Part shown: positions 13,401 through 23,055 of the stretch, in pieces
How the letters are laid out: the number at the start of each line of letters is the position of its first letter
How positions within the stretch are numbered: the stretch's first letter is position 1
NCBI GenBank assembly: GCA_020205615.1
Contig: CM035168.1
Location: 123,651,573 to 123,715,572, forward strand
DNA length: 64,000 bases
Direction of reading: 5' to 3'
Source of the DNA: Panax quinquefolius
Taxonomy: Eukaryota > Streptophyta > Magnoliopsida > Apiales > Araliaceae
Translations under genes and position numbers: made by a program
Notes under the pieces: generated by a model
Told to the model about the DNA's origin: nothing
Database searches by the model: none
The model's input: only the letters and a program-made list of their open reading frames with translations

Positions 13401-16400
13401 CCTCACATTGTATTCCTGATCTGAGGCAGCCTGATAAGCATCATCTAGGCAAGTGAGTTGGCTGGGAAAAATCTAGAATTTAATATCATCTCTCAACCCC
13501 TCTCTAAACCTTATGATGGTCAACCCCGTCTCCTCAACGAGCTCACAACGCTCCATCAACTCCCTATACCTATTGACATAATCAGAGACAGACAAATTGT
13601 CTTACCTCAGATTTGTCAACTGTTCAAACATCTTATCCTTGTGATCGATGGGTATGTAACACCTTAGTCCCACATTGAAAGATATGAGAAAAAATTGTCT
13701 GTATATAAGGAATTAAGTAACTACGAATAATACCTTCAAGTCATGACCTTTTGGGTGAGCCTGTGGTGGGCTAAGATGACCCAAGAAGATATTATTGGGC
13801 CAGTGATTTAAGGCCTTATTTGGATGGATGTTATTCGATTCAGACTTGGGATTTGACCCAAGATTTGTTCCGGACTCGGGATTTGACCCGGGTTGTTTCA
13901 TATGGTATCAGAGCCGACTCTCGAAAGCTCGGGTCGAGTCATCCGATCGGGTTGCCGGAGGTGGGGACACGAAGGTTGGTGGTATTATTCCACAATGGAG
14001 AAAAAGAGGTCCGGAGGTGGGGACACGAAGTCAGCCGGTATTATCTCACAATGGCTAGAGAGGCAAAGAGATCGTGGACCGTGTGTGTGTAACCTGCCTC
14101 GACGGGGATGTCGAAATTTAAGTGGGGAGTTTGTAACACTTCAGTCCCACATTGAAAGATATGGAAAAAATTTGTCTGTATATAAAGAATTCAGTAACTA
14201 CCAATAGTACTTTCAAGTCATGACCTTTTGAGTGAGCATGTGGTAGGCTAAGATGACCCAAGAAGATATTACTGGGCCAGTGGTTTAAGGCCTTATTTGG
14301 ATGGATGTTATTCAATTCGGACTTGGGATTTGACTCGAGATTTGTTCCGGACTCGGGATTTGACCCTGGTTGTTTCAGGGTAGATAATATTTTCAGAGAC
14401 GGTTTTCATTTCTGCCCAATGCCTAATGGGTGGATCCCTCAAACGTTCAATGTCTCTCTCAACACTAGCCCAGTACAAATTCGCTTGTTTGACTAACTTC
14501 ATCTTGGCATAGCGAACTCTACGCTCAACGGACATCTTATACCAATCGAAAAATTTATCCATATTGGACAACCAATCAAGGAAGACATTAGTATCAGACC
14601 TACCGTCAACTCGGGTTTTCTGGTGTCATCATTATAACCTCGGTCATTAAGGTCGACATTCCTAGGTTCATTGTATCTATAATCTTTACGTTCACTATAC
14701 CCAACGTCTCGATGTCTACGGTCTCGTCTTGCGAGGTACTCAATATTTTGAGGGTCAAGATTTTGGTACTCAATATTTCTAGGCTCAAGGTGTTCCTCGA
14801 CCTATTCAAATTTCGAGTTCTCCTCGTATTTCTTCATTAACAGGAATGCCATCATTTCCCGCATTTTCTCCTATAGGCTCAACTAAAGGTTGTGTTCGTC
14901 ACTCAACGATCCGAACCCTCTCAGGTAATATGACAAGTTCCTCATACATAGCATCCACACAATTTTCTATATTAGCCATTTTAGTGATTAAGAGATCTAA
15001 TTTGTCGTTTATTGTTGGGCCATATTGAGTTCCACTACGGGTCATCATGAAAATTTAATACTGAGATAATTAATTGTAGCAATTAAATTATAACTTGCAA
15101 CAAATGCAATCGCAATTTTCAAAATATCTACAATCACGACTAAATGATGTCCAACTAATAGGAATAATATGTTGTTTAAGAGAATAAAACCAAACGTGTT
15201 TTGAAAAATTTAGTACTCCCCCGACCCAGGATAAAAGTCTTGGTTGACTTTTTGCGCATATTAAGAAAGAGGATAAAATGACAAAATTGTCCATATTTAA
15301 ATTCTCATTTAATTGCATAGTTTTCTGCACATTACTAGTGATGCTCCATAATGGAAATATAACAATTAATAATAAGGGTATTATAGGCAAATTATTGTAA
15401 AAAATAGATCATTTAAGGTAAATAGACATTTAACTTTGGACTACTTGAAATAGTAATAAAAAAATTTAATCTGGGACGGAGGGAGTACTAAACAACGAGT
15501 AAAAAAAATCCAAGTAATTGAAGTCCTTATCCTATATTTTGTGAAAAGTTTTAGAAGCAGTTTTTGTTCTTTTTTTTACCTAACTAATCATAAAGTGTGA
15601 GACAGAGGTGAAAACTACCAAGGTTACAAGTTTAAGGAAAGAATCAGGGTAGAAAACGAATTTGCCAGAAGCTATTGGGACAAAGTGGTAATTTAGTGAG
15701 GAAAATATAATGGGCAGGGTTTTACGATTTACGAATTAGGAAAGCTTGAAATTTTAGGGTCATCGCCCTTGTTTCTAAAACAAACGCAGCAGCGAATATG
15801 AAGATGAGAATGGAGAGAGTTCAATGATAGTGACGCGCATAGTATGTATTCTTGCATTTCTCTTCTCATTCTCTGTGTCTTTTTTGGTCCTTTTTCGCTT
15901 CTTTTGTTTTCCTTTCCAATCGCGGTTTGGTATAGTATAGTATGTTAGTGATGGTGATATGATTGTCGATCGGAGTACTGCGTGACTATCTTTGAAGCTG
16001 GTTGGTCGTTGTTGTTTAGATCGTCGATGGATGGTTGGGTAATTTTGGGGATGAGCAAACTGGTTGATGATGATTAGAAGCGGTGGTGGTTGTGTGCTTG
16101 ATGGTTCTGGCAGGACTTCCAATGATGACATGTGAAGAGTGATTTCCAAGGTACGACTTAGATACCACAAATGATGTAGGACAACTTTTGTAAAACGAAT
16201 TTTGTTATTAATTGATAGATATCTAGAACTAGGATTTAAGCTCTGCGCTTAAACTCTAGGATTTACAGACTCAACTCGGCTTCTATTAACTCTAGGTAAA
16301 TATCTCCACGATATAAGAAAAGTCAATAATAATCTTAATATTTAGAATGTCCTTCGTGTGAAGATTCTATCGGTATTTAAACAAAATATATTGGATTTGG

Positions 16401-18722
16401 GGACCAAGAAAATAACTAAAGACAAAAATACCCCAACTAATTAAAACTAGTCCATAATAATGAATAAACAAAATAAATAAACAAGGTAATAAACAAGGGA
16501 ACTAAATCATCGATCCCCATCATAATTCCTTGTTCCATTCATTGATACTGTTGATAACTTCAATACTGGGGGCCATCTATAAGAGAAAAAGTAAAATGTA
16601 GAGTTATTATTATTGTTGCAAGGGTTGATCATAGTTACTTCATTTTGATGAGAAAATGGGCTGTTTTAGAAAAACACTGCCAATGTGAGATTAATGCTAG
16701 GTTCACAAAGAAGGAAGTCAGACTGGGCCGAGTATCTGGATGTTCAATTATTAGTTTTGCAGAACTTTAGCTGATAATATAGAGATCTGACTAAAGGTTG
16801 AGTGACGTACTTGCTGAAGATGAGTATAACCATCAGATGTTGACAATAACTATTTAGGCAGTTTTTGAACTAAAAGTAAACATAAGTTGAAACGGAGGGT
16901 GAAGGTTACGGGGTGCATGTGTTTTTTTTGGTTTCCCAAGGTATCCTTAGACTTGCACTTTAAGCTTGCCCTCCTCTGAAGGTGCAGTCGGGCGTCGAAA
17001 CTGGGATCTCTTCCAAGAAAGTTTGCTACATCCACAAGGGCTCGAAAGCAAGACCTCTTTGCTTAATCGACCAAAGCTCCTTCCACTCAGGCCAGCGTTC
17101 GTTGGTACAGGGTGCATGTGTTGACTTCTATGTGGCGGATGAGTCTGGGAGAGCTCTACTAAATGTGAAGCCCAAGATGTTAATGAACATTTTCATTTAT
17201 AAACATCCACACAAGGAGTGTAGCTATAAACAAGTGTTCTACTTCTCTGCATAGCCTGTGATCCACGCAATGGGTTTTAACCTTCTGTTCAAGATTCTGT
17301 TTTTGTAACATTTTATTGTGCTCTCGCTTTATTCCGTCATCTTTCTGCATGTTACCTGCCTTTCCTTCTTCCATGAACTTCTCCAAGGTAGGTAGGAATG
17401 TAAGTTGGGTAAAAGAATTCAGAAATGAATTATAGAAAATTCAGGGAAATAAGTACTTATTGATTGGCTGGGTTTAGATTCAGCTTGGACTTTGTACACA
17501 GGTAATACTTATAAATAATGGCTCTTCAACAAATGTGATCAGGTTATCGAGTCTATGATGGAGACACCACTTCAATCTCTTTCATACACACATTCGCGGA
17601 AGTGAAATTGCATTTCTAAAGCAGTCTAAATATGATATACTGAAATACATTGACAATTTTTTTTTACCGGTTGTTTCCACTTGGATCCTGGTTTTTCAAG
17701 TATGTAACTAAAGGCCGATTATGGAACTTTTAAAGCGGGGCTTTAGGTGAGCCAACATGAAAGCATGTTGTACATGGGATTTTGAAATGATTGACAGGTT
17801 GAGAGTTCTATTAATTATTCCTATCTAACAGTTGACATAGCATACTACTTGACTACACTAGGGATTACTGTCTTTCAAGCTTGGCTAGGTTCATTGGTGT
17901 CATGGTCTGACATAGCGTCTGTTGCAATATACACTGGGGAAAAATTGTTCCAGCTGAGCTGATTACTGTTTCGCTCTATCTTAGGCCCAAATGAAAGGCG
18001 TCCATTGTGTTCAATCTTGACTTGCTTTGTTCTTGGGTTACTCAACCCCGACTCAGTGTTGAACAACTTATATGGCAACATATTTTGTCTTTTGGCCGGC
18101 CCATTTGAAATGTTGGGACAGCAAGCATGCCAGTGTGGAAGTAATATCATTGTTTTTCTGTTATGTTGGCTAAAATTATTGCCATGACTTGCTAAAAGTA
18201 ATGTATGATACTAGACATGTTAGATAGTTCTACATTTCTCAATAGCTCATGTGTTTGACTAAGAAATACTTATGCCAGAGGAAGTTATACATGGTCCCTA
18301 TCACAAGTTCATTACAAGTATATTGTTTAGTGCTTTACTATTGCATTAGGGTTGAGGTGGAAGTAGTTTTGGCTCCTTGAGAAATTGTGCTTGTAAGAAT
18401 GCTAGAAATCCACACATTTGGGTGACTAGTGAAATTAGCAAGCTGTTTGGTGATCGCTAGTCCCATGTGGCTTTGTTTATTTGCTGCTGACCATGTTAAC
18501 ATAAGATATCCTCCAATTAGGCCATTATGCTTACTTTATTGACAAAAATTGTTTAGTAGTCCAGAGAAATCTTCAATATGCTGATGATTTCTAATGTGAA
18601 TTTCAGCTGTGCTTGCAACAAAACATACTTCTACAAGTGTTTTTTCACACAGCTATTCCTCAACTTCTCTTTTCATTTTTGATCTATTTCAGGTGCTACG
18701 AAGAGAAGCAAGACTAGGATGA
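4496..18722 (+). CDS. TRAPPC5: TRAPP complex subunit 5 (TRS31 / BET3 family), exons 2-7; exon 1 upstream of window
   Basis: TRAPPC5/TRS31 is a core subunit of the TRAPP tethering complexes, the exchange factors for Rab1/Ypt1-type GTPases in ER-Golgi and Golgi traffic. Six coding exons join in phase with GT-AG borders: 4496-4559 ([20 protein letters not shown]), 5439-5516 ([10 protein letters not shown]...VLFGK), 6609-6685 ([16 protein letters not shown]...LLVN), 6785-6851 ([19 protein letters not shown]), 6928-7035 ([18 protein letters not shown]...KFAEE) and 18693-18722 (VLRREARLG, then TGA). They give the C-terminal about 140 residues, without stop or frameshift, matching the family from the middle to the conserved C-terminus. 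The N-terminal roughly 50 residues are not in the window, because retrotransposon sequence fills 1-3973. The last intron (7036-18692, 11.7 kb) is swollen by nested transposons; all splice sites remain intact. Confidence 0.93.
7036..7819. other. TRAPPC5 intron 6, proximal part
   Basis: Ordinary AT-rich intron sequence from the GTATAC donor up to the gypsy insertion site. I see no repeat boundary or RNA gene in it. Confidence 0.6.
7820..8192 (-). repeat. 3' LTR of element C
   Basis: 373 bp on the plus strand from TGATGTAG to CCCCATCA. It matches 16172-16522 along its whole length with scattered substitutions and small gaps. The adjoining 8193-8205, read on the minus strand, is purine-rich (CAAGGAGAAA) as expected for a polypurine tract. 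Confidence 0.93.
8205..10845 (-). pseudogene. Decayed pol of element C: RT (second part), RNase H, integrase
   Basis: Read on the minus strand: RT palm [17 protein letters not shown] with [18 protein letters not shown] (about 10790-10560); the catalytic box as YFDNILIYS, with N replacing the second catalytic D (about 10545); RNase H with [19 protein letters not shown] and [12 protein letters not shown] (about 10060-9830); integrase zinc finger with H-H-C-C ending [11 protein letters not shown] (about 9510-9380); the integrase distal part [18 protein letters not shown] (about 8870-8790); and a C-terminal [10 protein letters not shown]...[10 protein letters not shown] segment (about 8630-8510). 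Stops and frameshifts separate these blocks, so no functional polyprotein is possible. Confidence 0.9.
10846..12165. mobile_element. Unidentified AT-rich insertion interrupting RT of element C
   Basis: The RT reading breaks at [10 protein letters not shown] (minus strand, about 12165) and resumes with ITVR/YMFLIPK/LDDML (about 10845). In an intact RT these are about six residues apart, so about 1.3 kb is inserted. The insert has no coding similarity I can see. It carries two similar imperfect palindromes about 330 bp apart (around 10988-11030 and 11315-11357), each built on AATATGGGTT...AACCCATATT, and a third inverted pair near its right end (12045-12105). Exact ends and target duplication could not be fixed. 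Confidence 0.6.
12110..12440 (-). pseudogene. Decayed N-terminal reverse transcriptase segment of element C
   Basis: On the minus strand the reading is [39 protein letters not shown] and [20 protein letters not shown]. This is the protease/RT linker and first RT motifs of plant Ty3/gypsy elements. The sequence then runs into the unidentified insertion. Confidence 0.9.
13155..13654 (-). pseudogene. Decayed gag of element C with CCHC zinc knuckle (C-terminal half)
   Basis: On the minus strand, [18 protein letters not shown] fits the Cx2Cx4Hx4C nucleocapsid knuckle of retrotransposon Gag. The upstream part of gag continues beyond a TRIM insertion (13655-14377). Confidence 0.85.
13655..13900 (+). 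repeat. 5' LTR of the TRIM
   Basis: 246 bp, TG...CA ends. It is the same length as the partner LTR, with roughly a dozen substitutions by eye. Confidence 0.93.
13903..13915 (+). other. Primer-binding site of the TRIM (tRNA-iMet)
   Basis: TGGTATCAGAGCC is the standard plant retroelement PBS complementary to the 3' end of initiator tRNA-Met. Its CAG is intact here, unlike the PBS copies at 29711 and 59543. Confidence 0.92.
14132..14377 (+). repeat. 3' LTR of the TRIM
   Basis: 246 bp partner of 13655-13900, followed by the target duplication GGGTA. Confidence 0.93.
14383..14840 (-). pseudogene. Decayed gag of element C (N-terminal half)
   Basis: The minus-strand reading [20 protein letters not shown], followed by [15 protein letters not shown], corresponds to the Retrotrans_gag domain of Ty3/gypsy elements. 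It is continuous with the knuckle-bearing half at 13155-13654 once the TRIM is discounted. Confidence 0.8.
15216..15485. mobile_element. Stowaway-type (Tc1/mariner-derived) MITE
   Basis: 270 bp with terminal inverted repeats: CTCCCCCGACCCAGG at the left and CTGGGACGGAGGGAG at the right. It is flanked by TA on both sides (15214-15215 and 15486-15487). These ends are the classic Stowaway signature (CTCCCTCCGTCCCA, TA target). No coding capacity. It lies in the untranslated leader region of element C. Confidence 0.9.
16172..16522 (-). repeat. 5' LTR of element C
   Basis: 351 bp; partner of 7820-8192. Directly beyond it is the TAATT target duplication. Confidence 0.93.
16923..17109 (-). mobile_element. 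tRNA-derived SINE
   Basis: A 13-bp direct repeat GGGTGCATGTGTT (16911-16923 and 17110-17122) brackets about 187 bp. On the minus strand the insert starts near 17109 with a pol III A box TGGCCTGAGTGG (17083-17094) and a B box GCTTTCGAGCCC (17038-17049) in tRNA-like spacing. It ends in an A run (T run at 16922-16929). Long target duplication, pol III boxes and A tail together define a SINE. It sits in TRAPPC5 intron 6, antisense to the gene. Confidence 0.85.
17123..18692. other. TRAPPC5 intron 6, distal part
   Basis: AT-rich intron sequence with short open frames only, ending in the polypyrimidine tract and TTTCAG acceptor before the last exon. No other repeat boundary seen. Confidence 0.6.
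18693..18722 (+). CDS. TRAPPC5: TRAPPC5 last coding exon (30 bp)
   Basis: After a TTTCAG acceptor at 18687-18692, the bases encode VLRREARLG and a TGA stop. This is the invariant C-terminal end of plant and animal TRAPPC5, and it is in frame (phase 0) with the exon ending at 7035. It lies 11.7 kb away from that exon. It was recognised from the conserved tail; it is too short to be found as an open frame. Confidence 0.9.
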   Translation: MLRREARLG

Positions 18723-19844
18723 TTTTTGTGAGACTAATTTCATAATTTGTGTTATATTCCCAATGTTCCACGACATCATCATTCATGATGAATTTGCTTG
18801 TTGGATGGTGGATAAATAAGGATATATACGCTTGTCTTGTTTCTTACATATGGCACACTGGGTACGATCATATATTTTACTGCAGCTCTTCAAGGTGCAA
18901 CAACTATACTGGTCCAAGGATATATTCAATTTTGGTGTAAAGACATGATCCTTTTACTAAACGTTAATCACCGGAGACTGGCGTTGGTACCTAATCCTGG
19001 AGTTGTACGACTCAGCCAAGATTTTGTAAGCATGGGATGTTATTGCCCAAGTGTTTGTAAGGATTGATGATGCATGCTGGTTTTAACACATTGTTTTGTG
19101 GAGTATAACAAAGTAGTGGACATTTTTTAAGTTTCTTGTGTGCCATTTTTCTCTTAGGAGCTGTAGGTGAAGTTTTCTCAATTGTTAGAAGATTGGAAGA
19201 AAAACATGATATGGCTGCATTTCTATTTAAGGGCTGGAAATTTCTGATGTTGAAAAGTTAAAATATACTTTTGTTTCTATTTAATCTGTTCTTGCATATA
19301 AAAATTTGGCACATGGGCTGATTAAAAAGAACAATAATCAATAATAAAACATATAGTTATCTATGTTCATATATGTTTTAAGGAGATTTGCTCAAATTAG
19401 CAGAAGTGAATATCAGCAGCTTTGTTCTTTTGTTTTCTATTAGAAGAAACCCCCCAAACAGCGCCAATGCCCATGTTCTTTCATGGAGAAGGAGTATGCC
19501 AAGCCAAAGGATCTGCTAATTAAAGACCACAACAAAATCAACAAAAGAGACAACAATAGAAGCAGCAGCAGCATAAACTTCACCCAACCAAACAGAGAGT
19601 CAAAGAAAAAAAGGAATCCAATGTGCATAATTGGTCTCCCCTTGTGCCGAAAGCTTCTGCAATTCCTCCACAGTTTTTATTTTATTTTATTTTGTATTTT
19701 CTTTGTAAAAGCAAAAACTAACAAGGATTATTAACCGAAAGCATCCAAGATAATGAGAAAATATATACGGAAACATAAAAGGAAGACAATAGCAAACTCA
19801 AATGTAGCCAAATAACTAGATTCTTATTTTATAACTTCACTTTT
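18723..19844. other. Convergent intergenic region: TRAPPC5 and CAF1 3' UTRs
   Basis: TRAPPC5 (+) ends at 18722 and CAF1 (-) ends at 19845, so both 3' UTRs must lie in this 1.1 kb. No coding or RNA feature is apparent. Confidence 0.6.
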
Positions 19845-20669
19845 TTAATATGTAATTTGTCCATTCTCAACACCAAGACCATACAACACACCAGCATATT
19901 TCTCAGGCGAACCACCAAAGAAGCTTTCTTTCAACTTCATGAAGGTACAACAAGTAAGCAAACTATCTGAACCAGCTTGGTGACAGATACCAATTCTCTC
20001 AATATCCAAAAGTTCTGCAAGCTTGTTCAGGCCACCATGAAGACTATTGCAGAACCTCATGAGATGCTTGATATCATATAGAGTTGGGAAATACATTTTG
20101 AGCAAATCGAAGAACCCTGCTTGTGTATCAGGCAAATTTTGGCAAGTAAGTATCTTAAGCAAGTACCCGAAATCATACCCACTGTGAAAGGTCACCCAAT
20201 GAACATTATCATTCAAAACAATCCCTGATGACATCAATAGCTCACTGAACCGATGAGCATCAATACCCTTTTCATTGTTCTTCTTAAAATCAATGCCACT
20301 CTGGCTCAGAAGCTCGATGGAGTCATTAGCAAAGACATCCTCATTGAGATTGAATTCGCGAAAATTAAATTGCCAGATACAGTACTTCTCAGTTCCACAA
20401 GTGGGAAGATTCCCATTTTCATCAGCGAATGTTAGACCCAGTTGAATCAACTTCAAAAGATCAACATTGGCCTTCAAGGTATGAAAATTGTATTCGGTGG
20501 AACTCTTAAAATTCCCTATTGGACGAAGAACAATGCCGGGGAACTCAGTGTCCATAGCTATGAAAGGATAGTCATCTACTATCTCTGAAATTAACGCAAA
20601 CTCGTCTTCAAGATTATCATTCCAAACTTCCCTTATGTGAATTGATTCACTTTTAGACAGAATCGACAT
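19845..20669 (-). CDS. CAF1: CCR4-associated factor 1 (CAF1/POP2) deadenylase, CCR4-NOT catalytic subunit
   Basis: CAF1 is a DEDD-family 3'-5' exoribonuclease that shortens mRNA poly(A) tails in the CCR4-NOT complex. The single-exon frame is intact and full length for the family. Counting from an upstream in-frame ATG at 20681, all catalytic residues are visible: D44 and E46 in AMDTEFPG, D170 in HSGYDFGYL, and H234 with D239 in [10 protein letters not shown]. Other family signatures are [34 protein letters not shown] and the C-terminal [13 protein letters not shown] chose the second ATG (20669, MSILSK) because plant homologues start at this position, giving 274 aa; the upstream ATG would add four residues. 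The plant CAF1 family is multi-copy and often intronless in the coding region; the exact paralogue cannot be named. Confidence 0.95.
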   Translation of the reverse strand: MSILSKSESIHIREVWNDNLEDEFALISEIVDDYPFIAMDTEFPGIVLRPIGNFKSSTEYNFHTLKANVDLLKLIQLGLTFADENGNLPTCGTEKYCIWQFNFREFNLNEDVFANDSIELLSQSGIDFKKNNEKGIDAHRFSELLMSSGIVLNDNVHWVTFHSGYDFGYLLKILTCQNLPDTQAGFFDLLKMYFPTLYDIKHLMRFCNSLHGGLNKLAELLDIERIGICHQAGSDSLLTCCTFMKLKESFFGGSPEKYAGVLYGLGVENGQITY

Positions 20670-21250
20670 TATTCGGACCAAATAGAATCAAACAACAAAA
20701 CACCCCAAAAAACCCAATTCGACAACGTACAATACAATACAAATCCCAAATCTGCAAGACACAAAGCAAAACAAACAGACACTCTAAATCAATACTGAGT
20801 TTTAAATATTACCCATATCATAAAGAAACCCTAGATTTCAAGCAATCAAGGCTAGAAAAGAACTTTTCCTGTATACCCACCACATATTTGTATTCAGCAA
20901 AAAAAGGGGGCTAGAAATGAACATAAAAACAATAAGATCTTACCTTAGAGCTGCGAACTTTTCCTGTATTTGGTCCAAAAGCTAGGAACTTTGTGATGAG
21001 AACTGGTGGATTTTTACATAATAATTTAAAAGAAAGGTTTTCTAGAAATAGAATAAAAAGACAAAGAAAAAATAGAGTTTTTTTCTTTTTCGGGGTTCAA
21101 CAATGAGAGCTAGGGCATCCTTAGCTCACATTGTAACGCTTGGAAAGTGAGGTACGAGGAGGAGGTAGAAGATGATGTCCGGTGATTGGGTGTTGTGTGT
21201 ATATATTGACCATGTATCTATCTCTCTATTGTTGGTCGGCTCACGTGTAT
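20670..21250 (-). promoter_or_regulatory. CAF1 5' UTR and promoter region
   Basis: On the minus strand a possible splice donor GTAAG (20940-20944) and acceptor near 20874 would define a short 5'-UTR intron. A TATA-like CAATATATAC (21199-21208) and a CACGTG G-box (21242-21247) lie upstream in plausible spacing. These are sequence-motif guesses; transcript data would be needed to confirm them. Confidence 0.35.
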
Positions 21251-22199
21251 TAATTTAGACAAATTTTAAACTATTTTGTGGGTTGGGTCTTGAAGCAAGT
21301 AGGCCGAAAGATTGAAGGCCCATTATGTGGTCCACTCTTATCTTATGGATAATCAAGAGTCAAGACCAAAACTAGGATGTGAATTTATTTATTTTCAATT
21401 TTTTTTTTAGGATAAATTACATATATTAGTACATTTTTAGAAATAATTTCAAAAATTATATACCTATAAAATAATTACAAAAATAAAACACTTTTTCATA
21501 TTTATTTACAATATTAGTGTAATTATGATTCCTTAATTTAAGGGATTAGTATTAATTAAATCGGGTGGTTTTTTTTGAAACGCGTGTTCCTATGTAAATA
21601 AATCTTCTTTTTCTCCCAATTTCCATAATTTTCGTACTTTCTCTCTCTAAAATCTTCTTCTTCTTCTTACTAGATGCCGTAAATTGGTTAATGAATATTG
21701 ATCTTCAAATACTACACCAACTTTGTTCAGTTTTGCAATAATGACAATTTATATTTCATACAATCATTGTTATTGATCCATTATTAATGTCAATAATAAT
21801 TCAGAGTTCAAGTATAGGGAAAGGAAACGTCATCGTTGCATATGGTCTCAATTTCGATTATGGGCGTAAAATTGTATGCAGAATGGCCATATAGTTTGAT
21901 ATCGAGAAATTCAGAGAAGATTTGATTCTTTCAAATACATGATCGATGTAATGCTATATTACGTAATCTATATGGTTTAGGGTAAGAAAGATTGAGTTAC
22001 AACGCTACCTCCAACTAGTTGTTTGCCGTACCGCCATCACTTTATTTGGTGGAGGAAGCAATCAATTGTGTTAAGAAGGCTGAATGCAGATGTCGTTTCA
22101 TTCAACAATATGTTAAACATCACATCTCAAAAATTGCTGACCCAGTTGCCTGGTCTCAAACTAGTGGTTTTTGATATCTACAACTATTTTTAAAGTTGT
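21251..22199. other. AT-rich intergenic DNA, left edge of the GGTTAC repeat region
   Basis: No gene recognised. The sequence grades into the GGTTAC-rich repeats. If those repeats belong to a transposon, its left end may lie here, but no terminal repeat could be matched. Confidence 0.4.
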
Positions 22200-23055
22200 G
22201 TTAATTTAAATTTTATTATCATACTTATCGTATAACCTGTTTCGTTACTTCGGATTATGTTTTGGTTACTGTTAATTTGGGATTCAGATACCATTTTTGT
22301 TACCTTGATTTGGTATTTTGGTTACTTTTTTATGTAGTTATGGTTACCATGTATTTGCTTAGTATACATGGTTGACTAAACTTTGTTTGGTCTATATGTT
22401 GTTTATGTATTGGTTACCATTAATATATGTTTTAAGTTACTAACATATAATTGTTTGGTTACTTCATTAGTATATTTTTTTATCTTTGTTAGCTTATGAT
22501 TTGGATACCATTTTTTTTTCTTCAATTGAGATTTTGGTTACTTTTATATGTTGTTTTGGTTACAATGTATTTGTTTGATAAACTGTTTATGATATAAATA
22601 TTGTTTATATCTGGTTACTAAATGACCGTAAATTCATAGTTATGGAATCTTTACTGTGAGGAATGCAATAGAAAATTCATTGGAAAAGTTATATATTGGT
22701 GTGACATGGAAGTCCCCGACATTATTACCAAGAAATTGAACCCAAGACTGTTGAAGAAGTTCAAGGCATCATTAGTTTGTGGATGTATTATTTTTGTAAA
22801 TAATAAACCTAAGTCATAATAAACCATGTATTTGTTTAGTATACATTGATGTATTATTTTGTAAATTCCTTCAAATATATTCTACAAGGTTTATGTTATT
22901 CTATTTCTACTTTCATTTCCACAAACACATCTTACATGTTTAAGTTACTTTATATAACTATTTGGTTACTTCTTTATTATGTTTTGTTATCTTTGTTACC
23001 TTATGGTTTGGCTACTATTATTTGTGTCCTCAATGTGGGATTTGGATACTTTTAT
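22200..23055 (+). repeat. GGTTAC-rich degenerate tandem repeat (left block)
   Basis: TTTGGTTACT-like motifs recur every few tens of bases. Longer units start at GTATACATGG (22357) and continue through TTGGTTACCATTA and CATATAATTGTTTGG, as in the right block at 36517-36910. The block ends exactly at the insertion of a solo LTR (23056) and resumes at 36485 after the target duplication TTTAT. A 63-codon open stretch inside it (22632-22819) contains YCEECNRKF and WCDME but matches no family I can name. Confidence 0.75.

Larger units (their letters stand above)
13655..14377 (+). mobile_element. TRIM (terminal-repeat retrotransposon in miniature), 723 bp
   Basis: Two direct repeats of 246 bp each (13655-13900 and 14132-14377) start TGTAACAC and end TTGTTTCA. 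They enclose only 231 bp. A canonical initiator tRNA-Met primer site TGGTATCAGAGCC starts at 13903, two bases after the 5' LTR, and a polypurine tract AAGTGGGGAGTT (14120-14131) abuts the 3' LTR. A perfect 5-bp target duplication GGGTA flanks it (13650-13654 and 14378-14382). There is no coding capacity, so mobility would depend on proteins of other elements. It is inserted in the gag of element C, in opposite orientation. No 5S-like promoter of the Cassandra type is apparent. Confidence 0.95.
7820..16522 (-). mobile_element. Ty3/gypsy chromovirus-like LTR retrotransposon (element C) inside TRAPPC5 intron 6
   Basis: Two direct repeats bound it: 7820-8192 (3' LTR) and 16172-16522 (5' LTR). Both have TG...CA ends and are flanked by a perfect 5-bp target duplication TAATT (7815-7819 and 16523-16527). 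On the minus strand, the 5' LTR is followed by TGGTATC (PBS region 16150-16167, initiator tRNA-Met type). The order is gag (CCHC knuckle), RT, RNase H, integrase HHCC, integrase core and a C-terminal GPF...AYELNL...[10 protein letters not shown] segment. RT before integrase places it in Ty3/gypsy; the short LTR and C-terminal motif suggest a Reina/CRM-like chromovirus. All frames are broken. By eye the LTRs differ at roughly 7-9 percent of positions, so the insertion is old. Confidence 0.95.

Noticed and set aside
15775..16170. 131-codon minus-strand frame before the element C 5' LTR
   Set aside because: Low-complexity basic tail ([13 protein letters not shown]) and no gag signature. It lies in the leader of element C and is probably chance.
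16881..17254. 90-codon frame over the SINE as a gene
   Set aside because: The region is explained by a SINE with target duplication on the opposite strand.
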